A stretch of DNA of 64,000 bases. Origin: Candidatus Leptovillus gracilis (lineage in GTDB: Bacteria > Chloroflexota > Anaerolineae > Promineifilales > Promineifilaceae). The DNA lies in assembly GCA_016716065.1 (NCBI GenBank), contig JADJXA010000003.1, forward strand, positions 62,001-126,000. The letters run 5' to 3'. The position numbers and the translations under genes were made by a program. The notes under the pieces were generated by a model. The model did not search any database. It was not told the DNA's origin and saw nothing but the letters and a program-made list of their open reading frames with translations. Position 1 is the first letter of the stretch; each line of letters starts with the position of its first letter. This document shows, piece after piece, positions 1-9,542 of the stretch.

Positions 1-166
1 TGCAAAAACACCCACCTTCGGCGCGGTCGGAACGTATCGCCTCGGGGCGTAGGTGGACACAGAAACCAGCGTCCCCACCGGCGGCAGCGAGGCGGATGGA
101 GGGAACAATGTCTATGGCTGTTATAGGCTGATGGTATAGAGCGGCGGTGGGTGATGGCTTTGGCGG

Positions 167-622
167 CTACGGCCCGCGCCGAATCATATCCAGCGTATGG
201 GACAGGACCGGATCACGGCCGGCAATCTGGTCGGCCAGCGTGGTGGGCACGATGATGTCGGGCATAACCCCCTCATCGCTCAACCGGCCGTTGGGGCGAA
301 CCAGGCACATTCGGGAAGATTGGTACGGCAGGCCGGTGCGGGGCAAGGGCAGCATTTCTGTGGGAACGTTGGCGCAGTAGGAAGCGGTATCCAGGGTTTC
401 TTCGCCGATGAGCTGCGCCCGGCCGCTGTCTTGCAGGGCGGTCGCTAGAGTGATCGCGCCGGAAAATGTATCCGGACCGATGAGGACGTAGAGTTGACCC
501 CGGTAACGCTCGGCCACGTCGAACGGCCGTAGCCATTCATAGTCTGTCTCTCTGGGGCTGCCGGAACCATAGCCACCAAACGGGGTAACGTACTGGCGAG
601 AACACCAGCGGAATGGTTCATC
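167..622 (-). pseudogene. S41-family peptidase, C-terminal fragment
   Basis: The reading frame encodes the end of a tail-specific (C-terminal processing) protease domain. It carries a GPDTFSGA segment at the place of the S41 catalytic serine loop, followed by LIGEET and a VRPNGRLSDEGVMPDI stretch typical of the family's last strands. Only about 150 residues remain. The N-terminal part is missing because an IS1182-like element begins at about 624. S41 proteases cut extracytoplasmic proteins, but this remnant lacks its signal peptide and most of the fold, so it is probably inactive. The open frame runs on to 937 through the transposase antisense strand; that extension is not homologous and is excluded. 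Confidence 0.6.
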
Positions 623-623
623 T

Positions 624-2196
624 AGCAGCTTGTCGGAGAAGATACGTTTCTCCGAACAAAAATGATTTCGGTGTAAACTTTGGGTATGGCAAGAAAATTC
701 AGAACTGCTGATTACGAAAGACCTGGACCTGCAAACACCTTGCGCGATGTCCTGCCACCTGACCATTTGGCTCGCTTCATTGTCGCTGTCGTCGCCCAAC
801 TTGATTTGGGGATCATGTATAGAAAGTATAGTGAGCGGAGTGCGCCACCATACGCCCCGGAAGTGATGTTGGGATTGCTGTTCTGCCGCTATGCCAGCCG
901 GCGTATTCAGTTCGCTAAGATTGAACGCGCCACCCATGAGGTGATTCCCTTTCGTTTCATTACCGGTGACAGCACCCCGACCTTAGAGACGTTGGGCTTT
1001 CGCCAACAATTTTCTGGCTGAACTGAAAGAGTTGTTTGTCCAGATACCATTGATTGCCCAGGCGATGGGCTATTTGCAATTGGGTAACGTCAGTCTGGGT
1101 GGCAGCAAAATCCATGCCGATGCGTCCAAGAGCAAAGCGGTCAGTTACCAGCGGCTGTTGGCTATCGAAGCCTATCTGCAAGCCGAAGTCGAGGGTTGTT
1201 CACTTTGGCTGAAGTTGCCGATGGAGGACAACTGCCCGAAGAGATGAACATTCCCGATGAGATTGCCCGACGCCAGCAGCAATTGGCGCGGCTGGCCCGA
1301 AGCCAAGAAGGTGCTGGAGGAACGCGCCCAGGCCCGGTATGAAAGCCGAGCAAGCCGAATACGAGGCCAAGATGCAAGCCGGGCCGAAAAGACCGACCCC
1401 AGGGGGAAAAAAGCCGCCGGGCAAACCACCGCAGCCACCCACTCCAGGACCCAGAGATAAAGACCAGTACAACTTCACCGACCCCCGAATCGCGCATCAT
1501 GAAAAGGCCACCAACAGCGGCTTTGACCAACATTATAACGTCCAGGTAGTGGTTGACCATGACAGTCGTCTGGTAGTGGGCATTGGTTGTGTGACCATAC
1601 CAACGATAAACAGGCCGCCCTGCCAACTCTCGACACCGTACCACCAGTCGTGGGTCGGCCGAAAAAGGTCAATTTGGACACCGGCTATTTCAGCGAAAAC
1701 AACATCGCCAGCTTGGAAGCGCGCGGCATTGACCCTGCATCGCCACCGGTCGCAGCCCACACCATCAGGGTTGGCGTCCCTTTTTCCTGGACAATCCCAA
1801 CCCGCCACCCAATGATGCTTCCGTCAAAGAGCAAATGGCTTACAAACTGCAGACCACCCGGCAAAGCCACCTACCGTTTGCGCAAATCGACGGTTGAACC
1901 GGTTATCGGTATCGTAAGGAAACCTTGGGTTTGCCGGTTTTCTCTGCGAGGCCTGGTTGCTGCCGGTGGCGAATGGACATTGGTTTGTCTGGCTTACAAC
2001 TTGAAACGATTGCATACCTTGCAGGTTGGTTGATGGGGGCGTTATTGCCCCTGCCTGATGCCCGAAAAACGGGCTGTAAAACCGTGCAAAATTCATGGTA
2101 ATGAGGCCAATATGAGTTGCAAACTGCTTGTCTTGATGCTTGAAATCGTTATTTGTCTATCATCGGCCTTCAGAAGATATTTTCCGACAGCCTGCT
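624..2196 (+). mobile_element. IS1182-like insertion sequence with imperfect inverted ends
   Basis: The left end (624-644, starting agcagcttgtcggagaaga) and the right end (2176-2196) are imperfect inverted repeats, with about 17 of 20 positions matching. They bracket a transposase remnant. The element is about 1.57 kb, normal for IS1182-type elements. It truncates the S41 peptidase on its left. I could not identify a clear target duplication. Confidence 0.55.
686..2033 (+). pseudogene. IS1182-family transposase, frameshifted
   Basis: The ATG at 686 opens a DUF772-type N-terminal domain (FRTADYERP, then YAPEVMLGLLFCRYASR). The protein then continues in different frames: LGNVSLGGSKIHADASK near 1080-1130, YNFTDPRIAHH near 1470, VNLDTGYFSENN near 1670, and the end RGLVAAGGEWTLVCLAYNLKR near 1950-2020. 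The DDE acidic residues are recognisable in IHAD, NLDTGY and TVEPV. At least three frame changes separate these blocks, so no full transposase can be made. ACGGCCGT, common elsewhere, is absent here, which fits foreign origin. Confidence 0.8.
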
Positions 2197-2277
2197 GAGC
2201 CGCTTATGCAAAAGGAGGAAACCCGTGGCTGAAAGCCGAGATGATATAGTGCCCGCAGAAAGAGCGCAAATTGTGAT

Positions 2278-3585
2278 TGGGGTTCCCCCGTTTTAGTAGA
2301 CACAGATAATGGTCATACCGCTAACGCCTGTTTTTGATAACTGGCTTCGTAGGCTTGCGGACTCACGTAGCCTAACGCAGAGTGCCGACGCTGTCGATTA
2401 TAGAAAGCCTTCGATGTAAAAGAATATATCTGTCATCGCCTCCTCTCGGTTGAGATAAACCGTTTGATAAATCAACTCCATTTTCAGGGCACTAAAGAAG
2501 CTTTCGGCCACGGCGTTGTCATAGCAATTGCCAGTGCCACTCATGCTCGCCTTGACCTGACAAGCCTGAAGTAATCGTTGAAACTCATGGCTGGTGTATT
2601 GGCTGCCGCGGTCGGAGTGAAACAGAAGGCCTGCTTGGGGCTGACACTGCCGCCAGGCCATCTGAAAGGCCTCTCTGACCAATTGCCCAGTCATCCGGGC
2701 ATTCATCGCCCAACCCACGATACGGCGAGAATAGAGGTCAATCACCACGGCCAGGTACAACCAGCCGGCGCCGTCCAAACGTGCTGAGGTGATATCCCCG
2801 CACCACTTTTCCGCTGGCTGGCTGGCGCTGGAAATCCTGGGCCAGGTGATTGGGGGCAGCAGGATGGTTCTTATTTTGCTGGGTTGTCGTTTTGTACCGT
2901 TTAGACTGTTTGCCCCGGATACCATGTTGCCGCATCAAGCGTGCCACCCGGTTCACGCTGCACGGTATTTCATCTTTGATCTCGTGGTAAATGCGCGGGC
3001 TACCGTAACAACCACGATTCGCTTCATAAGCCGCTTTGATTTTGTCCAGCAGGTGTTGATTGGCCATCTCCCGCTGACTGATGGGCCGCGTCCGCCAGTC
3101 ATAATATCCGCTGCGGGAAATCTGTAACAGGTCACACATAAGACTTACCTCGAATTCTGAACGATGCCGTTCCACGAAATCATATCTCACTGGTTTGGGT
3201 GCGTGAAGCCTGTGCTGAGCGGAGCCGAAGCGATGCCACTGCTTTTTTAGGATTTCTTTTTCCTGCCGTAAGCGGGCGTTTTCCCGCTCAAGCTGCTTGA
3301 CCTGCTCGGCCAATGGCTCTTCGGCCAGGAAACGATTCGACCGAGGTGCGATGACCTCGCCGGCCGCTTTGGCTTTCAAGCGGTTCCAGCGAGACAGCAA
3401 CCCTGGTGTAATGCCCAGTTCCCGTTCAATATCTGCGGCGGAGCGACCACTGCTACGCAGTAGGCTGACCGCTTGTTCTTTGAATACCTCTGGGTATTCT
3501 CGCATTTGTTTTTTCATTGGTTACCTCCAAAACAAGTGTACTCAATTTGTCTCTTGTATGTGTCCACTTTTTTGGGGGAACCCCA
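2278..3585 (-). mobile_element. IS3-family insertion sequence
   Basis: The ends are 12-bp perfect inverted repeats, TGGGGTTCCCCC at 2278-2289 and its complement at 3574-3585. The similarity extends inward to a shared GTRGACA. The element is 1308 bp, starts TG and ends CA, and encodes an OrfAB transposase on the minus strand. It lies inside a Tn5/IS4-like transposase remnant. No 3-bp target duplication is visible (gat on the left, ctt on the right). Confidence 0.85.
2313..3517 (-). pseudogene. IS3-family transposase OrfAB, frameshifted
   Basis: The ATG at 3517 begins an OrfA-type helix-turn-helix (MREYPEVFKEQAVSLL) and a leucine-zipper-like segment (EQVKQLERENARLRQEKEIL). It runs without a break into OrfB (SRSGYYDWR, CYGSPRI). 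Near 2815 a short duplication in a ccag run shifts the frame. The DDE core continues in another frame with GDITSARLD, FHSDRGSQYTS and AESFFSALK. Near 2405 a second shift separates FFYIEGF from the family's normal ending, found as YNRQRRHSALGYVSPQAYE. All three catalytic acidic residues are present, so the copy is recent but broken, or these are sequencing indels. Confidence 0.85.
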
Positions 3586-4346
3586 CTTCAACCAACCGCG
3601 CTTTAGTGGACAGCGAAGCGGGTAAACTCTGGCCGACTGTCGAATGTAAAGCTGTTGCCGGTTATCTGGACGTGCATATCACCCCCAACCAAAACCGAGC
3701 CGCTCGCACTGCCACGGTTTCCGTTCGATTTACTCAGGTAAAACTCAAACCACCCTGGCGGCCGAACCAGATAAAATTGCCGGTTGTCACCCTGAATGCC
3801 ATTCTAGTGCGGGAAGATACACCCCCCGATGAGGTAGATGAGCCGATTGAATGGTTGCTGCTCACCAACACGCCAGTGGACACCTTTGCCGATGCCTTGC
3901 AAGTGGTGCAATGGTATTGTTGCCGCTGGCAAATCGAGATTTATCACAAAGTCATCAAGTCGGGCTGTACTGTGGAAGATTGCCGACTCAAAACGGCTGA
4001 CCGACTACAGAACTACATTGCCCTCATGAGTGTCGTTGCCTGGCGCCTGTTATGGCTCACCTACATCAACCGTGCTGAACCAAACTTGCCCTGCACCGTC
4101 ATTCTCACGACCCCCGAGTGGGAGAGCCTTTACATGCGTATCAACAAAACGACACAATTGCCTCAAACTGTACCCACCGTCCGTCAAGCTGTGCGCTGGA
4201 TTGCGCAACTGGGTGGTTTTCTGGGCCGCAAGGGAGATGGTGAACCAGGTATCGTTGTTATCTGGCGCGGCTGGCAAAGATTGCAGGATATAGCCGCCAC
4301 CTGGTATCTTGTTAAAGAACAAACCCAACTTGTGGGTAATAGATAG
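3586..4346 (+). pseudogene. IS4-family (Tn5-like) transposase, 3' part
   Basis: This piece encodes the C-terminal half of a Tn5/IS50-type transposase: RTATVSVRFTQVKLKPPW, then LTNTPVDTFADALQVVQWY, the signature YCCRWQIEIYHKVIKSGC with its catalytic glutamate, and the dimerisation end LGGFLGRKGDGEPG. The N-terminal half is lost. A possible 5' scrap starts at GTG 2225 behind an AGGAGG site and encodes about 18 residues before the IS3 insertion at 2278. Too much is missing in between for the IS3 insertion alone to explain the loss. Confidence 0.75.
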
Positions 4347-4351
4347 GACCA

Positions 4352-4378
4352 TTAACCATTGACAATTGACCATTCCCA
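4352..4378. repeat. Degenerate 7-bp tandem repeat (CATTGAC type)
   Basis: The spacer reads CATTAAC, CATTGAC, AATTGAC, CATT: a 7-nt period with small changes. It lies just after the IS4-type remnant and is one of several heptad-period arrays in this window. Confidence 0.5.
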
Positions 4379-4413
4379 CCGGCCGTCATCCGACTACAAC
4401 AAGGCAGACATTC

Positions 4414-4617
4414 ATGGAGAACGAACGAGAACGGGCCGAATTACAACGTCATATCCAAGAAGCCGAGGAACGGGCAGCGGCCGGCGGCCATCGCTTAGCC
4501 CCTGGCGGCGCGTCAGCCAACCAGGTCTTTTTGTCAGCGAAACGACCTGCACCCGCCGGCTACGCGACGCTGCTGGTGGCTTTTGCCCACGATTGCCCGG
4601 GGTTGGGTGAAGTATGA
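4414..4617 (+). CDS. Small hypothetical protein (67 aa)
   Basis: The ATG at 4414 opens a short protein whose first 25 residues are highly charged and probably helical (ENERERAELQRHIQEAEER). A less ordered C-terminus follows. I do not recognise a family. It sits between the IS4-type remnant and the DUF551 gene, and it could be a truncated gene left by the nearby insertions. The start is chosen because the helix begins there. No strong ribosome site is visible, so the call is weak. Confidence 0.35.
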   Translation: MENERERAELQRHIQEAEERAAAGGHRLAPGGASANQVFLSAKRPAPAGYATLLVAFAHDCPGLGEV

Positions 4618-4743
4618 GAAACGGCCGTCGCCCACCTCCTTTGTTATAATCGCAGGGAAACAGAGTGGCCGCCAGGCGGGGCAGAGGGTCTGCCCGTCCC
4701 GTCTCCAGGCGGCCGGTAAATCATCTTTCGTCGAGGTACACCT

Positions 4744-4953
4744 ATGAAAACTGACTGGATTCGCGTAACCGAGAACTTACCAGAAGCTGAAATAGACGTC
4801 CTGATCTTTGTCCCGGAGGGCGAGGTAAACTATCGGGTGGCGATGTGGATTGACGGCAACTGGATGACGCCGGGCATGGAACTCATCCGCGCCAACCAGG
4901 TAACCCACTGGCGGCCATTGCAACCCCCAGAAGACCATGAGCGCCCTAGCTGA
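4744..4953 (+). CDS. DUF551-type protein (69 aa)
   Basis: The protein has the usual DUF551 layout: WIRVTENLPE at the start, VLIFVPEGEV as the second strand, a central MWIDGNW, and the ending THWRPLQPPE. DUF551 proteins are small, common in phages and mobile elements, and of unknown function. The start at 4744 is preceded by cgaggtacacct, a weak GAGG ribosome site. Upstream (4650-4740) is a GC-rich leader with several short inverted repeats after a TATAAT at 4645-4650. The following sequence to 5330 is broken coding DNA, so the gene may be a survivor of a decayed region. Confidence 0.7.
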   Translation: MKTDWIRVTENLPEAEIDVLIFVPEGEVNYRVAMWIDGNWMTPGMELIRANQVTHWRPLQPPEDHERPS

Positions 4954-5063
4954 GGCGCTGACTTACCCGCTCCACGGACAGGCAGCAACCCGGACAACGG
5001 CCGTTTGCCCTATCCGCAACAAGAAAAACGGGCTGGTGGTGGCTGAATATAGAGCGGGAAATA

Positions 5064-5331
5064 TCCGCGTGTTCGCTTCCAGTGGGACGCTGAGGAGTGG
5101 GCGCGGCTGGATGCCCTCCATGCTCGCTCGCGTGACCTGTTTCAGTTGATCGGCGACTGTGGCGACGAGTATCGGCGGCAGCGGCTGCAAGCCAGTGGCG
5201 ACGTGTGCCGCCAGAAGCTGCCGGGGCGTTTGTTGGCTGCTGGTGGTGGTTGCAGGAGCGCAATCTGGCGCTGCTCGATTGGTTGGCCGAATGGAAACAG
5301 GGCACGATGGACCGCGTTTTGGCGAGGGACG
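5064..5331 (+). pseudogene. Decayed coding region, unknown family
   Basis: Successive frames give coherent protein-like pieces: DAEEWARLDALHARSRD, then LIGDCGDEYRRQRLQASGD, then WWLQERNLALLDWLAEWKQG. The last piece joins the next fragment at 5332. They need at least two frame changes to connect. The composition looks like a real former gene, but I cannot name its family. Confidence 0.35.
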
Positions 5332-5550
5332 ATGGCGCAGCAAGCAAACCGCGTGACGCTGTTTGACGACTGGGCGGCGCAGTATGATACGGCCGTCGCC
5401 GCCGGCGGCCAGGATTTCCCCTTCGTCGGTTATGGTGAGGTGTTGGACACGGCCGTCCGCACTGCCGGAGCACGGCCGTCGCTGCGTGTCCTGGAACTGG
5501 GCATCGGCACGTTGAAGGAAACATCATCCACGGCCGCAACTCCATCGTAA
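5332..5550 (+). pseudogene. Class I SAM-dependent methyltransferase, N-terminal fragment
   Basis: From ATG 5332 the frame reads LFDDWAAQYD, a common start of small-molecule methyltransferases. A helix follows, then LRVLELGIGT, which is motif I (the SAM-binding glycine loop). Immediately after this motif the similarity stops and the frame ends at 5550, so about three quarters of the enzyme are missing. It is clearly a truncated remnant. The break at about 5512 is followed by ordinary intergenic sequence. Confidence 0.6.
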
Positions 5551-5613
5551 GCCTTGTGTAGATTTCGTACTTCAACAACCTGTGACATCGTACCCTCTTT
5601 TCAAGCTTTAGCT

Positions 5614-5982
5614 CTATTTGCTGCCGCGAAACAAGATGAATGAAACGCCAACGACAATGACGCCTAGAGGCCACAGGCCTGAGACACTGTAGCCCAGCGC
5701 CATCGCGACCATGTAAGCGAAGGGCAGCACGGCGAAAACGGCAATGCTGAAGACACGGCGGGTGAGGCGGCCGTCTACCTTGTAGCGCCTATAAGCCGAT
5801 ACGCCGATCAAATAAATGGGCAACAAGGCTATTAGCATCGAGGGACTGTGCCCCCCGATGGTGATCCCGGACGTCCCCAAGAGGAAGATGACGCCCAAGA
5901 GGACCATAAACGCTCCCATCCACTTTCCAACTTCGTGTTTCCCTTTGACCTGTTCTGAATTGACAACTGTTTCCTGTTTCAT
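5614..5982 (-). CDS. Small integral membrane protein (122 aa), four helices
   Basis: The start is the ATG at 5982, which follows aggagaatgtc and so has a good ribosome site. An in-frame start 14 codons further upstream lacks one. After a charged N-terminus of about 20 residues there are four hydrophobic segments: MGAFMVLLGVIFLLG, MLIALLPIYLIGV, VFSIAVFAVLPFAYMVAMAL and LWPLGVIVVGVSFILF. The lysine-rich linker RRYKVDGRLTRR lies between helices 2 and 3. This resembles small two-hairpin membrane proteins of the DUF5668/LiaF-like kind, but I cannot assign it. It is monocistronic and convergent with decayed genes. Confidence 0.7.
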   Translation of the reverse strand: MKQETVVNSEQVKGKHEVGKWMGAFMVLLGVIFLLGTSGITIGGHSPSMLIALLPIYLIGVSAYRRYKVDGRLTRRVFSIAVFAVLPFAYMVAMALGYSVSGLWPLGVIVVGVSFILFRGSK

Positions 5983-6351
5983 GACATTCTCCTGTCTGAT
6001 TCTGACTATTAGGTTTGTGTTCAATGGCTACAGAATAGCAGCTGGCCCGGAGAAAGTAACCCGCCGAGAGATTGAATTTGGGCTATCGAGGGATGGATTA
6101 TGCGGTCAACCGACTGGGAGCGACCACATCAACCGATCGGTTGATGCGCTGTTTGGCCTTTTGGGAGCAAGACACCCGGCCACATGAAACAGGTCATATT
6201 TGGCCCACGGGTAACCATATGGGGCAACCTCTCGAGTATGGAAAGCGTAAATATGTCAAAAAGTCCCGAAAATTTCTCGTATGCACTCGAGAGCCTGCCT
6301 CATATGGCGGGTTTGTTACCCACAGGCCTATCTCTGTAATAAATTTCTTTC
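5983..6351. other. Intergenic region, no gene recognised
   Basis: No supported gene. The region contains a perfect 14-bp palindrome (CAACCGATCGGTTG near 6129-6142) and a larger interrupted inverted repeat described separately. An open frame at 6072-6359 has no recognisable start signal or protein-like composition. Confidence 0.5.
6209..6321. repeat. Interrupted inverted repeat (about 113 bp)
   Basis: The left arm 6209-6237 (gggtaac, catatg, ctctcgagt) pairs with the right arm 6285-6321 (actcgagag, catatg, gttaccc). The outer, middle and inner blocks match in the same order, with a few extra bases in the right arm. The loop is about 47 nt. It lies downstream of the convergent end of the large secreted protein gene and could be a REP-like element or a transcript-end structure. 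Confidence 0.5.
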
Positions 6352-9300
6352 TCACCTGAGAATCAACGGCAGGTAGAGTGCATAAAGCCGCACGTCATAT
6401 ACTTCCCCACCAGTGAAACTGCCGTTGTCCACGCCAACCCCGCCCAACGGATTGCCCGCCATATCCAGAATGCTGTCATCATCCACCACGTCCAGGCGCA
6501 ACGTGCCCGCCCCCGTGCCCGTGAAAACCGTCACGACGTAGTTCATGCCCGCGCCGCGCACCACACTCACCACCGCACCCGTCAGGCTGCCGGTTGTCGT
6601 CAGCGCAAAATCGCTCTCGTCCACGCCAACCACCTTCTCCGAGAAGGTGACGGCAAAATCCACGCTGGGCGCGACGGTCGGATTGGCGTCGGCGCGGGTG
6701 CTAGACTCGACCACCGGCGGCGCAATGTCCAGCGGCGAGAAGACGGCCACAAAGTCAGCGGTCGTGTTGACCAAGCCGTTATTGTTCACATCCTCAAAAG
6801 CGCCACCCACATACAGGTCATCATTCAGACGCTTAATGGCTCGCGCGTACGCATTCAGGGAACCATTGCCCGCGCCGTTATTGGCCAATGCCGACCACTG
6901 CACGCCGTCCCACATGGTGATGTAGTCGGCTTCCAGCATAAGGCCAGCGCCGGAATTCACGTTGGCAAAATAGCCGCCGACGTAGATGTCTGTGCCATCT
7001 ATTTCGATGGCATAGACGTTGCCCCCGCCAATCGCCCCATCCCCCGCGCCATTGCTGCCCAGGGCGTGCCAACCAGTCCCATCCCACCGGGCAATCTGAT
7101 CCGCTTCGGCCACGCCCCCGGCATTAGTAAACATGCCGCCCACGTACAGGTTTCCGGCGGCATCCGGCTGGAGGGCATATACATAGTTGTTCAACGCGCC
7201 ATTGCCTGCGCCATCGCTGCTCAACGCCGACCAACTGCCCGCGAGCGGATCCCACCGGGCGACATAATCGGCTTCGGGCAAAGGCGTACCGTTGTTGTTG
7301 ACGTTGGTGAACCAGCCCCCAGCAAACACGCCGCCGCCGGTGATGGCAATGTCTTCGACGCGCTGATTGAGCACGCCATTGCCCGCGCCATCGCTGCCCA
7401 GGGCCGACCAATGCGCGCCATCCCATCGGGCGATGTAGTCGGCTTCCGGCAGGGCAGTTCCGTTGTCGTTGACGTTGGTAAACGTGCCGCCCACGATCAT
7501 CTCGTCGCCGTCGAAGGCGATGGCGTTGACGACGTTGTTCAATGCGCCATTGCCGTCTGCGCCAACGCCAACGGCCGTCCAGTTTTCGCCATCCCACCGG
7601 GCAAGGTGGTCGGCCGCCGACAGCAAGACAGCCCCGTTGCGGACGTTGGTAAAGCTGCCGCCGACGTACAGCGCCCCATCTGGCCCAATAACCAGGCAGG
7701 CAACCGACCGATCCAATGCGCCATCGCCTGCGCCGTTGCTGCCCAGCGCCGACCAGTGTTCGCCGTCCCATTTGGCGATGAAATCGGCTTCAGGCAAGGC
7801 CACGCCATCCTCGTCAATAACGTTCATAAAATCCCCGCCCACATAAACGGCCGTGCCCTGCACCGCCAGCGCATACACCATCCCGTTAAGCGACCCGTTC
7901 GTCGGCGCGGCCTGGTCCATCGCCGACCAATCCGCGCCATCCCACTGCGCCAGAGACGAGGCCGCCGTGATCATCTCGCCGGCGTTGTTTTCCACGTAAG
8001 GGAAATTGCCCCCGGCATACAGCGTCGTCCCATTCGCCGCCAGGGCATGGATACTACTCAGCAGCGCCCCATCCGCGCTGCCATCACTGCCCAATTCATG
8101 CCAGTTCGCGCCGTCCCACCGAACGAGGTAGTCGGCGGCCGTCAGAATCGTTCCCTGGTTGTTGACGTCGGTGAAGTTACCGCCCAGATACAAGTCGCTG
8201 CCCATCACGAGTAATGAATACACGTCGCTATTGAGCGATCCTGTGCCCGCGCCATTGTCACCCAGGGCGTTCCAATCCGCGCCATCCCAACGGGCAATGT
8301 AGTCGGCCGTAGGGAGGACGACGCCGTTGTTGTTGACATTGGTAAACCTGCCGCCCACATACAGTTCACCCCCACCGCCCAGGGCAATAGCCGAGACGCT
8401 ATGATTCAGAGCGCCATTCGCGGCGCCATTGCTGCCCAATTCATGCCAGTTCGCGCCGTCCCATCGGGCAATGTAATCGGCGGCGGTTAGCGTTACGCCG
8501 TTGTCGGTTACATTGGAAAATGCGCCGCCGATATATAAATCGCTGCCACTGATAGCCAGCGTTCTCACGAAGGCGTTCAACGAGCCATCACCGGAACCGT
8601 TATGGCCCACGGCGCTCCAGAGGCTCCCGTCCCATCGGGCGAGGTAGTCAGCCTCTGGCAAGGGTACGCCATTATTGTTGATGTTTGTGAACTGCCCGCC
8701 AATGTAGACGGCCGTTCCCTGCGTCACAATAGCAAACACATTACCATTCAACGCGCCATCGGCCGCGCCGTTGCTGCCCATCGCTGACCAACTCGCGCCA
8801 TCCCAGCGAGCAATGTAATCGGCGGCGCTGTTATCCCCGGCATTGAGGAAGTCCCCGCCGGCATAGAGGTTACCCGCCGCATCTATGGCGAGGGCGGTTA
8901 CTTGTCTGCTCAGTGCGCCATCGCCGAGGCTGTTCTGTCCCAAACCACTCCAATGCGTGCCATCCCACTTGACAATGTAGTCAGCGGTGGGATCGCTGTT
9001 GGCGTTTCTAAAACTGCCACCCACGTACACGGTAGCGCCATCTACGGCTATGGCCCACACCAGATCACGAATCGGCCCGCCGCCGCTGCCCAGATTACGC
9101 CAGTCGCCAGCCACGAGGGATGCTTTCGAGCTGTTGTTGGTATCCAAAATTGGCCCGCGCTGCGGGTCTATGGTGACGTGATAGCCGCTCAGGTCCAGCG
9201 CGCCGCGGAAGGAACCATCCAGGTTCAGCGTGCCGTCGGGATTGATCAGGCTGTCCGGCGCAACCAGTTCAGCGGCTGGCGCTTCGCTCCAGGCCGCCCG

Positions 9301-9363
9301 CGTAGCCGTAGGCAGAACAAAAACGCAGATAAGCAACAAGAAATAGCGTAATTTATGTGTCAT
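6352..9363 (-). CDS. Secreted WDG-repeat (beta-propeller-like) protein, 1003 aa
   Basis: The start ATG 9363 follows GAGGAAAC. Residues 1-23 form a signal peptide (FLLLICVFVLPTATRA). Residues about 70-860 hold about 13 repeats of roughly 60 residues. Each has a variable 'VYVGGxFTNV' strand and an 'ARWDGxxWxxLG' strand, typical of propeller-like surface proteins. Residues about 870-980 look like a bacterial Ig-like domain (VTFSEKVVGVDESDF, then LDVVDDDSILD). The last residues are LYALYLPLILR, a hydrophobic YLPL tail seen on two other proteins here. It is probably exported and displayed or released; the ligand is unknown. Single gene; the DNA repeats are diverged, so there is no simple tandem array. 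Confidence 0.85.
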   Translation of the reverse strand: MTHKLRYFLLLICVFVLPTATRAAWSEAPAAELVAPDSLINPDGTLNLDGSFRGALDLSGYHVTIDPQRGPILDTNNSSKASLVAGDWRNLGSGGGPIRDLVWAIAVDGATVYVGGSFRNANSDPTADYIVKWDGTHWSGLGQNSLGDGALSRQVTALAIDAAGNLYAGGDFLNAGDNSAADYIARWDGASWSAMGSNGAADGALNGNVFAIVTQGTAVYIGGQFTNINNNGVPLPEADYLARWDGSLWSAVGHNGSGDGSLNAFVRTLAISGSDLYIGGAFSNVTDNGVTLTAADYIARWDGANWHELGSNGAANGALNHSVSAIALGGGGELYVGGRFTNVNNNGVVLPTADYIARWDGADWNALGDNGAGTGSLNSDVYSLLVMGSDLYLGGNFTDVNNQGTILTAADYLVRWDGANWHELGSDGSADGALLSSIHALAANGTTLYAGGNFPYVENNAGEMITAASSLAQWDGADWSAMDQAAPTNGSLNGMVYALAVQGTAVYVGGDFMNVIDEDGVALPEADFIAKWDGEHWSALGSNGAGDGALDRSVACLVIGPDGALYVGGSFTNVRNGAVLLSAADHLARWDGENWTAVGVGADGNGALNNVVNAIAFDGDEMIVGGTFTNVNDNGTALPEADYIARWDGAHWSALGSDGAGNGVLNQRVEDIAITGGGVFAGGWFTNVNNNGTPLPEADYVARWDPLAGSWSALSSDGAGNGALNNYVYALQPDAAGNLYVGGMFTNAGGVAEADQIARWDGTGWHALGSNGAGDGAIGGGNVYAIEIDGTDIYVGGYFANVNSGAGLMLEADYITMWDGVQWSALANNGAGNGSLNAYARAIKRLNDDLYVGGAFEDVNNNGLVNTTADFVAVFSPLDIAPPVVESSTRADANPTVAPSVDFAVTFSEKVVGVDESDFALTTTGSLTGAVVSVVRGAGMNYVVTVFTGTGAGTLRLDVVDDDSILDMAGNPLGGVGVDNGSFTGGEVYDVRLYALYLPLILR

Positions 9364-9426
9364 GTTTCCTCTTTGAAATTGGGTATGGATTAGATAAATC
9401 TTGACGAACGGTTTACTGACTTCAGA

Positions 9427-9540
9427 TTATGGCTGCCCGGCTACTATCGGGCTTTCCCAATCGTCAGACATGGTCTGGGTGGTGGTTGGCCCTGTTCCCC
9501 AAAAAAGCAGCAAAACGATACATTGCCTGATAAATTCCAT
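9427..9540 (-). CDS. Possible 37-aa membrane peptide
   Basis: An ATG at 9540 lies two bases after the stop of the zinc-ribbon gene and is preceded by AAGGAG embedded in that gene's last codons. The peptide starts with a hydrophobic stretch (FIRQCIVLLLFWGTG) and ends in a polar tail, so it could be a single-span membrane peptide or a leader. The ribosome site and spacing are the main evidence. No family is known. Confidence 0.35.
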   Translation of the reverse strand: MEFIRQCIVLLLFWGTGPTTTQTMSDDWESPIVAGQP

Positions 9541-9542
9541 GA

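Noticed and set aside
6072..6359. A 95-codon plus-strand frame in the gap before the large secreted gene
   Set aside because: No ribosome site, no recognisable motif, and it runs through an inverted repeat.
7066..8214. A 382-codon open frame on the plus strand
   Set aside because: It is the antisense of the WDG-repeat protein gene; its apparent repeats mirror those of the real gene.
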